This document shows positions 35,813-44,824 of a stretch of 64,000 nt of DNA, piece by piece (position 1 is the first letter of the stretch; each line of letters starts with the position of its first letter). Both the position numbers and the translations under genes were made by a program. The DNA comes from Neobacillus sp. DY30 (lineage in GTDB: Bacteria > Bacillota > Bacilli > Bacillales > Cytobacillaceae): assembly GCF_030123065.1 (NCBI RefSeq), contig NZ_CP126093.1:4532001-4596000 (forward strand). Reading direction: 5' to 3'. A model generated the notes under the pieces. It was not told the DNA's origin, made no database searches, and saw only the letters and a program-made list of their open reading frames with translations.

Positions 35813-35956
35813 TTATGAAACGGGAAAATCCATTTGCGCTAGATCTTCATTCTGATTTCCGGGTATTTCTTGGTTTTCCTTCTCGAGCTCTTTAAAGAGA
35901 AGATAAGTGTCAATATTGCCTGTCTGGAGGAATACTTTCCACGTAAAATCCATCAT
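35813..35956 (-). CDS. yqzL: Small protein YqzL
   Basis: A 47-residue protein, MMDFTWKVFLQTGNIDTYLL followed by FKELE and an acidic tail. It matches B. subtilis YqzL closely over the first 25 residues and sits in the same place between era and recO. Function is unknown. GGTGGGG lies 6 bases before the ATG at 35956. Confidence 0.9.
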   Translation of the reverse strand: MMDFTWKVFLQTGNIDTYLLFKELEKENQEIPGNQNEDLAQMDFPVS

Positions 35957-36117
35957 CGAAAACCCCACCTTTCATGATATAGACTAGCCTTTTTAAGAAT
36001 CCCAAACCTTACAATTATCATAGCCTGCCCAAGCAAAAATCATAAGACGAAAAATTTGTTAATGTTGTCCATGCATAATTTATTGTAATTGTTAATATTT
36101 TAGTTAGGGTTTAATAA

Positions 36118-37038
36118 TTAGTATTCATCTTCGTTAAAGCCAAAATCGCGAAGCTGGGACATTTTATTGCGCCAGTCTTTTTGCACCTTTACCCATAGCT
36201 CTAAGAAAACTTTTGAGCCTAGAAGATTTTCAATATCCACCCTGGCTCGTTTTCCAATTTCTTTTAGCATACTCCCTTGTTTCCCAATAATAATACCTTT
36301 TTGAGAGTCTCTTTCTACAATTACAGTTGCCATCACATGGATAATATCCTTTCCTTTTTGCCGTTCCATTTTATCTAAAACAACGGCAAGAGAATGCGGG
36401 ATTTCTTCACGTGTTAAGTGCAGCGCTTTCTCTCTTATTAGCTCTGTAATTATAAACCTTTCTGGGTGATCGGTTACCTGATCCGCCGGATAGTACTGTG
36501 GTCCTTCAGGTAAATAGACTTTAATTTGTTCTAACAGCCGTTCAACATTATTTCCCTCAAGTGCTGAAATTGGAATAATTTCTTTGAAAGAATACTTTTC
36601 CTTATAAGATTCAATTAGTGGCAGTAACTCATCTGGGTGTATTTGGTCAATTTTATTTATCACAAGGAAGATTGGTGTGTTAATTGTTTGAAATTTCTCG
36701 AGAATGAACTCCTCACCACGGCCAAAACCTTCCTCAGCATTTACCATAAATAGTATTAAATCAACTTCTTTTAATGTGTTTTGTGCAACTTTCATCATGA
36801 AGTCGCCGAGTTTATGCTTTGGCTTATGAATCCCTGGTGTGTCAATAAACACCATTTGGGTATCATCTAATGTCAATACACCCTGAATTTTATTACGGGT
36901 TGTCTGAGGTTTGTCGCTCATAATGGCAATTTTTTGTCCTATAACCCGGTTTAAGAATGTTGACTTACCTACATTTGGGCGACCAATAATTGATATAAAA
37001 CCTGATTTATAACCTTTATTATCATTATTACTCAGCAT
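36118..37038 (-). CDS. era: GTPase Era
   Basis: A 306-residue essential GTPase that checks 16S rRNA 3'-end maturation and 30S assembly. G1 is GRPNVGKST, G2 TTRNKIQG, G3 DTPGIH, G4 NKID and G5 ISAL. The C-terminal KH domain carries GKQGSMLKEIGKRARVDIE. CGGAGG lies 6 bases before the ATG at 37038, which is inside the end of cdd (overlapping frames), so the two are coupled. An ATG 24 bases upstream is poorer. Confidence 0.97.
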   Translation of the reverse strand: MLSNNDNKGYKSGFISIIGRPNVGKSTFLNRVIGQKIAIMSDKPQTTRNKIQGVLTLDDTQMVFIDTPGIHKPKHKLGDFMMKVAQNTLKEVDLILFMVNAEEGFGRGEEFILEKFQTINTPIFLVINKIDQIHPDELLPLIESYKEKYSFKEIIPISALEGNNVERLLEQIKVYLPEGPQYYPADQVTDHPERFIITELIREKALHLTREEIPHSLAVVLDKMERQKGKDIIHVMATVIVERDSQKGIIIGKQGSMLKEIGKRARVDIENLLGSKVFLELWVKVQKDWRNKMSQLRDFGFNEDEY

Positions 37039-37429
37039 GCAAATCCTCCGGAGAAAAGGCACCTGGAAGTAACTCTGCTACAGTAATTTCTAAGACGTCA
37101 CCTTTAAGGTTGGTTAAAACGACCTTCATGTCTTGCGGACAAAGTTCTGAAATTACCTGTCGACATGCTCCACACGGCGAGCATGGCCGATCAGTATCAG
37201 CAACAACTGCAAGCATTGTAAAATCCCGATCACCTTCAGAATAAGCTTTAAACAATGCAGTGCGTTCAGCGCAATTGCACATGCTATAAGCGGCATTTTC
37301 AATGTTGCATCCATGATATACTTTTCCATCTTTTGTTAATAATGCTGCTCCTACCCCGAATTTAGAATATGGAACATAAGCTTTTTCTCTTGCTTTCTTT
37401 GATTCTTCGATTAAGTTCTCGATGTTCAA
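37028..37429 (-). CDS. cdd: Cytidine deaminase
   Basis: A 133-residue zinc enzyme that deaminates cytidine and deoxycytidine. Zinc ligands are cysteines in NCAERTALF (CAE motif, near residue 53) and PCSPCGACRQ (near residues 83-88). It lacks a second domain, as expected for the tetrameric form. It ends inside the era ribosome binding region, indicating coupling. Confidence 0.96.
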   Translation of the reverse strand: MNIENLIEESKKAREKAYVPYSKFGVGAALLTKDGKVYHGCNIENAAYSMCNCAERTALFKAYSEGDRDFTMLAVVADTDRPCSPCGACRQVISELCPQDMKVVLTNLKGDVLEITVAELLPGAFSPEDLHAE

Positions 37430-37608
37430 AGTTCATACTTCCCTTCCAGCAATAATCTGCCGCTTCCTTTATTTTACCCTAAAAATGTCACAAAATCATC
37501 ATTTGTTGCGAAAAAGTAATATAAAAATTTGAATTTTCATAAAAGTCAGCCAACTTACCAATATGGTACAAAGCTGATAAGTTATTGTACCGAATTTGTA
37601 AATCCAAT

Positions 37609-37992
37609 TCAAATTAACCAACTAAAAAAATACGGAAAAAAGATAATACTTCCAATTACAACCGCTGTGACTGCATAGATAAAAACTGCTCCGGCCGCTA
37701 AGTCTTTAGCCTGTTTAGCAAGTGGATGGTAATCTTCCGTCACTAAATCAACTACACGCTCGATTGCTGTATTCACCAACTCTAATGAGAAAATACCGCC
37801 TATGGCTACAATAACAAATAACCATTCTAGTTTGCTAATTGAAAAGAAAATGGAACATCCAATGACGAGCATAGATACACATAAATGAATGCGCATATTT
37901 CTTTCAGACCAAAGAGCTGTCTTAATTCCTGTTAAGGCATAGGAAAATGATTTCCATAAATGAACATGTTTATCTCGTGAGTCCATATTCAT
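37609..37992 (-). CDS. dgkA: Diacylglycerol/undecaprenol kinase
   Basis: A 127-residue three-helix membrane kinase. The family signature ELVNTAIERVVDLVT with catalytic glutamate is near residues 71-85. Gram-positive DgkA mainly phosphorylates undecaprenol for cell-wall lipid recycling. It overlaps ybeY by 23 bases, and AAAGGAA precedes the ATG inside ybeY. Confidence 0.94.
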   Translation of the reverse strand: MNMDSRDKHVHLWKSFSYALTGIKTALWSERNMRIHLCVSMLVIGCSIFFSISKLEWLFVIVAIGGIFSLELVNTAIERVVDLVTEDYHPLAKQAKDLAAGAVFIYAVTAVVIGSIIFFPYFFSWLI

Positions 37993-38443
37993 CTAAAATT
38001 TCCTTTTGTCGAGAGAACATTTTTTCTTCCTCTTCCTTTTCCATATGATCATAGCCTAGAAGATGGAGGAAACCATGAACAGATAAGAAACCAAGTTCAC
38101 GTATGAAAGAGTGTCCATACTCTTTAGCTTGCTCTTCCGCTTTTGGAATGGAAATAATAATATCTCCTAATACACGAGGAAGTTCCTCCCCTTTCAGTAC
38201 AATTTCCCCCTCACCAAGCTCTTCCATTGCGAATGAAATTACATCCGTAGGAGCATCCTTAGCTCTATATTCACGGTTAATTTCATGAATTCTTTCATTA
38301 GAGACAAATGTAACTGAAACCTCACTGCCTTCCTCTACATTTTCTTGTTCAGCGGCAAAATTCAATAGTTTTTCGATGTCTGCTATTTGCTCGTCTGACA
38401 GTTGGTCCGTTTCATCTACTAGATCAATTATCAACTTGTTCAT
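37970..38443 (-). CDS. ybeY: Endoribonuclease YbeY
   Basis: A 157-residue metal-dependent RNase needed for 16S rRNA maturation and ribosome quality control. The zinc-binding HGFLHLLGYDH motif (three histidines) is near residues 123-133. It overlaps pgpH by 4 bases (ATGA) and dgkA by 23. Its neighbours phoH, pgpH and era are the usual ones. Confidence 0.96.
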   Translation of the reverse strand: MNKLIIDLVDETDQLSDEQIADIEKLLNFAAEQENVEEGSEVSVTFVSNERIHEINREYRAKDAPTDVISFAMEELGEGEIVLKGEELPRVLGDIIISIPKAEEQAKEYGHSFIRELGFLSVHGFLHLLGYDHMEKEEEEKMFSRQKEILDEYGLTR

Positions 38444-40608
38444 GCTTGAACCACCTTCTTTGTCATTTCTGGATATTCGATTCTAGAATGGAAAATTCCC
38501 TTTAAAGTTTCACAAAAAGAGTAGGATACTGTTTCTAGTTCTTTTAAGGTTAAATCACATTCATTTAATTGGCCATCCTGGAGCCGTTCTGCAACAATTT
38601 TTTTAACGAGTGTTTCGATTGTTTCCGGTGTGGGCTGGTTCAGGGATCTTACCGCTGCTTCTACACTATCGGCAATACCTACAATCGCAGATTCTTTTGT
38701 CTTTGGTTTTGGTCCAGGATATCGGTAATCCTCTTCACTTATATCTTCTCCGCTCTGCTTCGCCTTATGGTAAAAGAACTTCAAAAGCGTCGTACCATGA
38801 TGTTGTTCAGCAATGTGAATGATTTCCTTAGGCATATTGTACTTTTTTAATATGGCAGACCCGTCTGTTACATGTGAAATAATAATATTAGCACTTTTAT
38901 CGGGCGGCAAACGATCATGAGGATTTTCAAAATTCATTTGGTTTTCTATGAAAAAGTTTGGCCGTTTTGTTTTACCAATATCATGATAATAACATCCTAC
39001 CCTTGCAAGTAAACCATTAGCTCCAATTGCTTCACAGGCTGCATCGGCTAGGTTGGCAACCATTACACTATGGTGGTAGGTCCCTGGTGCTTCCATTAGT
39101 ATTTTTCGTAAAAGAGGATGATTTGGATTAGAAAGCTCAATCAACTTCATTGTGGAGAGAATACCAAAGCTAGTTTCAAGGAGCGGTAATAACCCCATTG
39201 TTAGCACAGCTGAACCGACTCCTGAAAAAATGGCTGTTAAAATATAGTACCCATATTCTAATCCGGAAAATTGTCCATTTGGTAAAAACATTAGGGCCCA
39301 AATGGTGAATAGATTTACGGCTGCCGCAATTGATCCTGCCTGCAAAATTTTTGCGCGCTGATTCTGTCCGCTTAAAAACAGAACACCAGCTAGTGCACTA
39401 AACAATATATATATCCCTACAGAGAAATTAAGAGTACCAGAAACACCTTCATTAAATAAAATGCTTCCGAAAATCGAAAAGATAATAGAGGATAGAATCG
39501 CTAATTTCTCCTCAATTAAAATCTTCATGAGCATACCACCCATTGCAGCAGGGAATAAATATCCTATTCCTGAGTAGTTAAAAATTTGCAGCATAGAAAT
39601 AAGTTTTAAAATGAAAAACGTCAGAATAAAAACAATCCCAAACAGAAGTATATTGGTCTGTCTCTTTTCTGGATTTTCCTTCAACTGGTAGAAATAAAAG
39701 TAAACAGAGGTCAGGATAATTGATATAAGTATGACTAAACCAATAAACGGTTTATACGATTGTTTATTATCTAATAGACCAACTAATTCTAGCTGACGAA
39801 ATTCTTCCTGCCGAATTAATTTACCCTCTTCGATAATAATTTGCCCTTGCAAGATCTTAACTGGTTCAATCGATTCCGCCGCTTGCTTACGCAATTCCTC
39901 GGTTGCCTCCGGGTCATAAAATTCATTTTGAATAACAGCATACCTGCCTAACTCTATCGCTGCATTTTTTAAGTCAGCATTTAAGGTGGTGAATTTTAAT
40001 TCTTCTTCAAGACTTTTTTTGGCATTTTCTACATCATCTGCAGAGATGCGTTTGTTCATTACATTATTAATGGCTGTCACCGTTAAATCTTTTGCGATGG
40101 ATAATTCATCATTGCTGGCTTGTACCAGTGAAGTAAAGACACGCTCTGAAAGATCTTTTATTACACGTTCTGTTAATTTACCCTTGAGCATTGATACTTC
40201 TTCTTGAACAGTTGGGTTGATAACATCAATAGGGTCCTCATCAAGAACATTTTGTTTCTTTATTTCGTTCTGAATCTCATCATTTACCTCTGTAGCGGAG
40301 TCAAATATTGATGAAATTAAATCTACTTGATTGGCGGAGTATTCCTTTTTCAATGTATAAACATCCTGAACTTGATCTAATGCCTCTTGACGTTTTTTTT
40401 CTGTGCTGATTTTATCTTCGACTGTTGCTGGAGAACGAATGGTTTTATCTGCTACTGTTAGAAGACTTATGTCAAGTTTCTCAGGCTTTACATTTCCATA
40501 CATAGCTGTAAATAGGATTACTCCTAAAAAAACAAAAACTAACACTCTGAAGAAGGTGTAATCTAGAAGCTTTTTTATTTGAATTAAGTATTGCTGTATT
40601 TTTTTCAA
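38440..40608 (-). CDS. pgpH: 7TMR-HD family c-di-AMP phosphodiesterase PgpH
   Basis: A 722-residue membrane protein. It has one N-terminal helix, an extracellular 7TMR-HDED domain (about residues 50-270), seven transmembrane helices, and a cytoplasmic HD domain with YYHDIGKTKRP (catalytic HD) and later HHGTTLLKFFY. The family hydrolyses c-di-AMP to pApA. The start is a TTG (40606-40608) behind GGAGGGAG. It follows phoH in the conserved phoH-pgpH-ybeY-dgkA-cdd-era order, but a terminator separates it from phoH. Confidence 0.95.
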   Translation of the reverse strand: MKKIQQYLIQIKKLLDYTFFRVLVFVFLGVILFTAMYGNVKPEKLDISLLTVADKTIRSPATVEDKISTEKKRQEALDQVQDVYTLKKEYSANQVDLISSIFDSATEVNDEIQNEIKKQNVLDEDPIDVINPTVQEEVSMLKGKLTERVIKDLSERVFTSLVQASNDELSIAKDLTVTAINNVMNKRISADDVENAKKSLEEELKFTTLNADLKNAAIELGRYAVIQNEFYDPEATEELRKQAAESIEPVKILQGQIIIEEGKLIRQEEFRQLELVGLLDNKQSYKPFIGLVILISIILTSVYFYFYQLKENPEKRQTNILLFGIVFILTFFILKLISMLQIFNYSGIGYLFPAAMGGMLMKILIEEKLAILSSIIFSIFGSILFNEGVSGTLNFSVGIYILFSALAGVLFLSGQNQRAKILQAGSIAAAVNLFTIWALMFLPNGQFSGLEYGYYILTAIFSGVGSAVLTMGLLPLLETSFGILSTMKLIELSNPNHPLLRKILMEAPGTYHHSVMVANLADAACEAIGANGLLARVGCYYHDIGKTKRPNFFIENQMNFENPHDRLPPDKSANIIISHVTDGSAILKKYNMPKEIIHIAEQHHGTTLLKFFYHKAKQSGEDISEEDYRYPGPKPKTKESAIVGIADSVEAAVRSLNQPTPETIETLVKKIVAERLQDGQLNECDLTLKELETVSYSFCETLKGIFHSRIEYPEMTKKVVQA

Positions 40609-40752
40609 CGAACTCCCTCCAAAACACCTAAATTACCCTAGTCAAGTATGTACATACGCTTTATGTAAAATGATAACAGTTTTTCCCCGAAGTTTCATCC
40701 TCTAATAAAAGTTGAGCCCTTTTTACTCCATGGCAATTGTTTTAATACCATA

Positions 40753-40785
40753 CAAAAGGGATAAACCCCAGGCAGGTTTATCCCT
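40753..40785 (-). terminator. Intrinsic terminator after phoH
   Basis: A 10-bp stem (GGGATAAACC / GGTTTATCCC) with a 7-base loop and a TTTTG tail on the minus strand. Confidence 0.8.
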
Positions 40786-40797
40786 CCAATCATTGCT

Positions 40798-41766
40798 TTA
40801 ATTTTGCAGCGGTTTTTTTTCATATGCCTCAATGATTCTGCCTACCAGCGGATGACGAACAACGTCACTTTGTTCTAAGAAAACAAAGGAGATTCCATTA
40901 ACGCCCAACAAGATTTTTTCGGCCGCGATAAGTCCTGACTTTGCCCCTTTTGGTAAATCTATTTGCGTTTGATCACCTGTAATGACCATTTTCGAACCGA
41001 AGCCAAGACGTGTTAAAAACATCTTCATTTGGGCATGTGTTGTGTTTTGAGCTTCATCTAAGATGACAAAGGCATCGTCTAATGTCCGCCCCCTCATATA
41101 AGCTAATGGAGCAATTTCAATTGTTCCGCGTTCAATTAATCTTTGTGTATGTTCCGCACCAAGAACGTCATTTAACGCGTCATATAAGGGACGTAAATAC
41201 GGATCAACCTTTTCTTTTAAGTCACCTGGTAAAAACCCAAGGCTTTCTCCTGCCTCTACCGCAGGCCTTGTTAAAATGATTTTATTTACCTGTCCGTTCT
41301 TCAACGCATTGACTGCCATTACAACAGCTAGATACGTTTTTCCTGTACCTGCAGGACCAATTCCAAATACAAGGTCATTTTGTCTTATGGCCATGATATA
41401 TTGCCTTTGTCCAAGGGTCTTGATGCGAATGCTCTTTCCTTTAACATTCTTAGCAATTTCCTCGTCATAGAGATTATCAAAGTAATCTAGTGTACCTTTT
41501 TGCGCCATTTGGATAGCTGACAAGATATCTCTCTGGGAGATGGTTACACCTTTTCTAATGACAAAAATAAGTTTATCAAGAATTTGACTGGCAAGGACTA
41601 CTCGATCCTCATCACCAGATAAACTGACTGACTCGCCACGAGTAACGATGGATACTTGCAGTTCTTCTTCGATTATTTTTAAATTTGAATCAGCGTTGCC
41701 TAAGAGAGCTATCGCTTCTGCTGGATTTTCAAGTTGTAGATTTATTGTTTTCAAGTTAACTGTCAT
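40798..41766 (-). CDS. phoH: PhoH family ATPase
   Basis: A 322-residue ATPase of the PhoH-like (YbeZ) group. Walker A is GPAGTGKTYLA near residues 134-144, and Walker B is FVILDEAQNTTHAQMK. A KH-like N-terminus covers about residues 1-70. It is thought to work with YbeY in RNA processing. It overlaps yqfD by 4 bases. Confidence 0.96.
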   Translation of the reverse strand: MTVNLKTINLQLENPAEAIALLGNADSNLKIIEEELQVSIVTRGESVSLSGDEDRVVLASQILDKLIFVIRKGVTISQRDILSAIQMAQKGTLDYFDNLYDEEIAKNVKGKSIRIKTLGQRQYIMAIRQNDLVFGIGPAGTGKTYLAVVMAVNALKNGQVNKIILTRPAVEAGESLGFLPGDLKEKVDPYLRPLYDALNDVLGAEHTQRLIERGTIEIAPLAYMRGRTLDDAFVILDEAQNTTHAQMKMFLTRLGFGSKMVITGDQTQIDLPKGAKSGLIAAEKILLGVNGISFVFLEQSDVVRHPLVGRIIEAYEKKPLQN

Positions 41767-42956
41767 TCAGTAGTCTCCTTAGGTATTGGTTGTGCAACCG
41801 CTATATTTTCGATTATCTTAAAATGGATATCTAGGATAACTTTACCATCTTTCAACTCTTTGTGTAAAACTTTTTGGTCTTTAATCATAGCTTCTTCATC
41901 TAAACCGCTTTTTATTTTATTTTTTGCCAGTTCAAGGGCATTTATTTCGGCTTCTTTTTCCGTGTAAGTACGGATTGTCTCTTCACGCGCTCTTAATGTT
42001 TCATTTCCGATGGAGATAGGCAGCTCCCATTTAAGGAAATGGATCTTCTTCACATTCTTGTCCACTTCGTATTCCTGAAATTCCGGTTCGCCAAATCCCC
42101 AAATAGGGATTTCTACATTGCCTAAAATTAAAGAAAACTTTTGCTTTTCTTGACCATTGAATACAAAGAATTTTGTTTTTAAAGGCAATTCTACATGGCT
42201 TTTATACCATGTTTCCCCCCAAACCTCTCCAACTGCTGCTACTTGCTCGGTTTGGCCTTCTTTCCCAATTACACCTGATACGAGTAATTGCCCAGCTTCT
42301 ACATGGTCATGTATATCAACCATTTTTTGCCCTGTTTCAATATACATGGAATCAATAACAGCTTTCTTCTTTGCAACCAAATTTCTTGGTGTAAGTTGTT
42401 CCGGCTTTCCAGGTTCCTTCTTCTCGACCACCTGAAGATGGTAGGTTGTCCCCTTTAATTCCACACCGACCCAAGTAAGATTTCCAACATTATTTGTCAG
42501 TTTTCTTTGAATCCCTTCTACATTATCCACAAAAAATTGGACTTTACCAATTTTTACTCCCATCTTGTCCAATTCTTTGCGAATCTCATACTCTGTGGCA
42601 GGCTTTGCTCCTTTTATTTCAATTCCCCAAATGACATTAGATAAAAACATAATAATCAGGAAAAAGAGAAGAGCACCGCCAACAAAGCCGCTATTTTTTA
42701 ATAATCGTTTAAATAAAAAAGGCATTCCTGCCCTTTTTAAGAATGTAATCGAGCATTCTCTTTCTTTTGCATAACGTCTAATTTTTAATGCATCCTGAAG
42801 TCTCATTGTAAAGGTGATGGTTTCAGTCCCGTGTCGTTTTACATTCCATACTATGAGGCCATTTCTGATTAAAACATTCAAGAATCTTTCTATACCTCTT
42901 CCTGATACTTTAACGGTTACCTTGCCAAATATGAATTCGGTCCATTGGTTTTTCAT
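41763..42956 (-). CDS. yqfD: Sporulation protein YqfD
   Basis: A 397-residue membrane protein. The N-terminal soluble part is about 90 residues, then a transmembrane helix (FVGGALLFFLIIMFLSNVIWGIEI), then a large outer domain with EIRKELDKMGVKIG and YHLQVVEKKEPG. YqfD proteins are made in the mother cell under SigE in B. subtilis and are needed for efficient sporulation. It is coupled to yqfC by ATGA overlap with AGGAGG upstream. Confidence 0.93.
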   Translation of the reverse strand: MKNQWTEFIFGKVTVKVSGRGIERFLNVLIRNGLIVWNVKRHGTETITFTMRLQDALKIRRYAKERECSITFLKRAGMPFLFKRLLKNSGFVGGALLFFLIIMFLSNVIWGIEIKGAKPATEYEIRKELDKMGVKIGKVQFFVDNVEGIQRKLTNNVGNLTWVGVELKGTTYHLQVVEKKEPGKPEQLTPRNLVAKKKAVIDSMYIETGQKMVDIHDHVEAGQLLVSGVIGKEGQTEQVAAVGEVWGETWYKSHVELPLKTKFFVFNGQEKQKFSLILGNVEIPIWGFGEPEFQEYEVDKNVKKIHFLKWELPISIGNETLRAREETIRTYTEKEAEINALELAKNKIKSGLDEEAMIKDQKVLHKELKDGKVILDIHFKIIENIAVAQPIPKETTE

Positions 42957-43255
42957 TTGGTTCCTCCTGGATTTTCATTTATATAAATGACCTGGTCAAT
43001 TTTGCCTTCTAGCAAAATTTCTTCAGGCAATATTGTTTTTATCACGAAGGATTTCCCTCTTATTTGTAATTGACCCTGCTTTAGCAACAGCCGCAATTCT
43101 TTATCAGTAAAAGTAATCAACCCTCTATGATTCTCGATGTAAATATGAATTTGCCCAATCATTGTGATTCGCGGCAAATCCATCATGACATCTTGAGGAA
43201 GATCCATTTTTTGTGCCATCCAGTTCCGGACACGCAGGCCCCATTTTTTTGCCAT
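42953..43255 (-). CDS. yqfC: Sporulation protein YqfC
   Basis: A 100-residue protein with the YabP/YqfC core: DLPRITMIGQIHIYIENHRGLITFTDKELRLLLKQGQL. It pairs with YqfD in sporulation. The ATG at 43255 lies directly after a T run; its ribosome binding site AAAGGGGG sits inside the 3' arm of a terminator hairpin (see that feature). An ATG seven codons earlier is in frame but lies within the hairpin and has no site of its own. Confidence 0.93.
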   Translation of the reverse strand: MAKKWGLRVRNWMAQKMDLPQDVMMDLPRITMIGQIHIYIENHRGLITFTDKELRLLLKQGQLQIRGKSFVIKTILPEEILLEGKIDQVIYINENPGGTK

Positions 43256-43305
43256 AAAAAAAGAACCCCCTTTCATCTCATATTTATGAAATGAAAGAAG
43301 GTTCT
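43255..43305 (-). terminator. Terminator overlapping the yqfC ribosome binding site
   Basis: On the minus strand a 15-bp stem pairs AGAACCTTCTTTCAT (43305-43291) with ATGAAAGGGGGTTCT (43276-43262), with only two G-U pairs. It is followed by seven T running up to the yqfC ATG. It would end the nfeD-floA-yqfB transcript. The 3' arm includes the AAAGGGGG used by yqfC. Confidence 0.9.
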
Positions 43306-43349
43306 AGCACATCTTTTTCTATTTATACTAAGGGTTTAAAAACATCTAT

Positions 43350-43769
43350 TCAACGCTTTTCCGAAAAGTACGGTTTTTTGGCTCGTGGTTCACCTAATAT
43401 TTCCGCCCAAATAATCCCATTAATAATAGTTTTTTCATCAAGTTTTTCAAGTGACACATCTGAATCACCTTCAAATAAATTGGATTTCTGCGGCTGCGTT
43501 GTTTGTTTAATTGGAATAACAGGTTTCTCCTTAATTTCTCGGTATTTCTCCTCTAAACTGTGCAGAATAGTTTCTTCTCGCACAGGCTGACCTGTAGAAA
43601 TTTGACCTGGTTTTTTCGGATTATTCTTCTGTTGTTCACCTTGGAGGCGTCTGTCATTTAACCCTTTTACAGTAAATGGTTTTGCTTGTTTTGGATTACT
43701 CCTCCCTTTGGCTTTACCAAAGATTGATGAGAGTATACCAGCGATAATCAAAAATAATATGGTTTCCAT
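43350..43769 (-). CDS. yqfB: Uncharacterised YqfB-position protein
   Basis: A 139-residue protein with one N-terminal hydrophobic segment (METILFLIIAGILSSIFG) and a long polar, Lys/Gln/Pro-rich region. A short conserved-looking C-terminus follows (EKTIINGIIWAEILGEPRAKKPY). It occupies the yqfB position after floA; the symbol rests on position more than on sequence. Function is unknown. GGAGGGTG precedes the ATG. It is the last gene of the SigW-type operon. Confidence 0.75.
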   Translation of the reverse strand: METILFLIIAGILSSIFGKAKGRSNPKQAKPFTVKGLNDRRLQGEQQKNNPKKPGQISTGQPVREETILHSLEEKYREIKEKPVIPIKQTTQPQKSNLFEGDSDVSLEKLDEKTIINGIIWAEILGEPRAKKPYFSEKR

Positions 43770-43805
43770 GCCCCACCCTCCTTCTGATTAAAATCAATTG
43801 GCGGT

Positions 43806-44798
43806 TTAGCGGTCGTCTTTTTTATCACCTGTCATCTTACCGATTGAGCCTCGCATATCCGTATCAGCAGAAATATTTTTATAATTCATATATTCCATAA
43901 CGCTGATATTACCAGATTTTAGTGCTTCCGACATTGCCAGCGGCACTTTTGCCTCTGCTTCAACAACTTTTGCTCTCATTTCTTCTACTCGCGCCTTCAT
44001 TTCCTGTTCCGTAGCCACAGCCATTGCCCTGCGCTCTTCTGCTTTTGCCTGTGCTATCTTCTTATCAGCCTCCGCTTGCTCCGTTTGAAGTTCAGCACCG
44101 ATGTTTCTACCTAAATCAATATCAGCAATATCAATCGATAAAATTTCAAAAGCTGTACCTGCATCTAATCCTTTAGCCAAGACTGTTTGGGAAATAAGTT
44201 CAGGGTTCTCAAGTACTTTACTGTGGTCCGCAGAGGAGCCAATTGTGGAAATGACCCCTTCACCAACACGCGCTACAACAGTATCTTCACCTGCACCTCC
44301 GACTAGACGGTCAATATTAGCACGAACAGTAATTCTCGCTTTTGCTTTTACTTCAATACCATTCATAGCAACACCCGCAATAAAAGGTGTTTCAATAACT
44401 TTAGGATTAACACTCATTTGTACTGCTTCTAATACATCACGGCCGGCCAAGTCGATTGCAGCGCAGCGCTCAAATGTTAACTCAATGTTTGCACGGTGGG
44501 CGGCAATCAAAGCATTGACCACTCTATCCACATTCCCGCCTGCTAGGTAATGACTTTCAAGCTGATTCGTTGTTACGTTTAAACCCGCCTTGTGTGCCTT
44601 AATCAGTGGATTTACTACTCTGCTCGGTGTAACCCGTCTAAGTCTCATCCCCACCAATGTAAAGATACTGATTCTAACACCGGCCGCAAGTGCAGAAATC
44701 CATAGCATTACCGGTACAAATGATAATAATATTCCAAGAAAAATCAGCGCAACCACAATAATACCAATCATAAATAAACTTCCACTCGTTAATTCCAC
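43806..44798 (-). CDS. floA: Flotillin-like protein FloA
   Basis: A 330-residue membrane scaffold of functional membrane microdomains. It has an N-terminal hairpin membrane segment, an SPFH-like region (residues 90-220, with VKAKARITVRANIDRLVGGAGEDTV), then an alanine/glutamate-rich coiled coil (AEERRAMAVATEQEMKARVEEMRAKVVEAEAKV). The start is GTG behind AAGGAGG. It lies in an operon with the NfeD gene, its usual partner. Confidence 0.96.
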   Translation of the reverse strand: MELTSGSLFMIGIIVVALIFLGILLSFVPVMLWISALAAGVRISIFTLVGMRLRRVTPSRVVNPLIKAHKAGLNVTTNQLESHYLAGGNVDRVVNALIAAHRANIELTFERCAAIDLAGRDVLEAVQMSVNPKVIETPFIAGVAMNGIEVKAKARITVRANIDRLVGGAGEDTVVARVGEGVISTIGSSADHSKVLENPELISQTVLAKGLDAGTAFEILSIDIADIDLGRNIGAELQTEQAEADKKIAQAKAEERRAMAVATEQEMKARVEEMRAKVVEAEAKVPLAMSEALKSGNISVMEYMNYKNISADTDMRGSIGKMTGDKKDDR

Positions 44799-44824
44799 AG
44801 TGTTACCTCCTTGTGTGTCATTTA

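Noticed and set aside
37540..37600. Possible hairpin after dgkA start region and before cdd
   Set aside because: The arms (AACTTATCAGC and TAAGTTGGCTGA) are not in reverse-complement order, so no stable stem forms.
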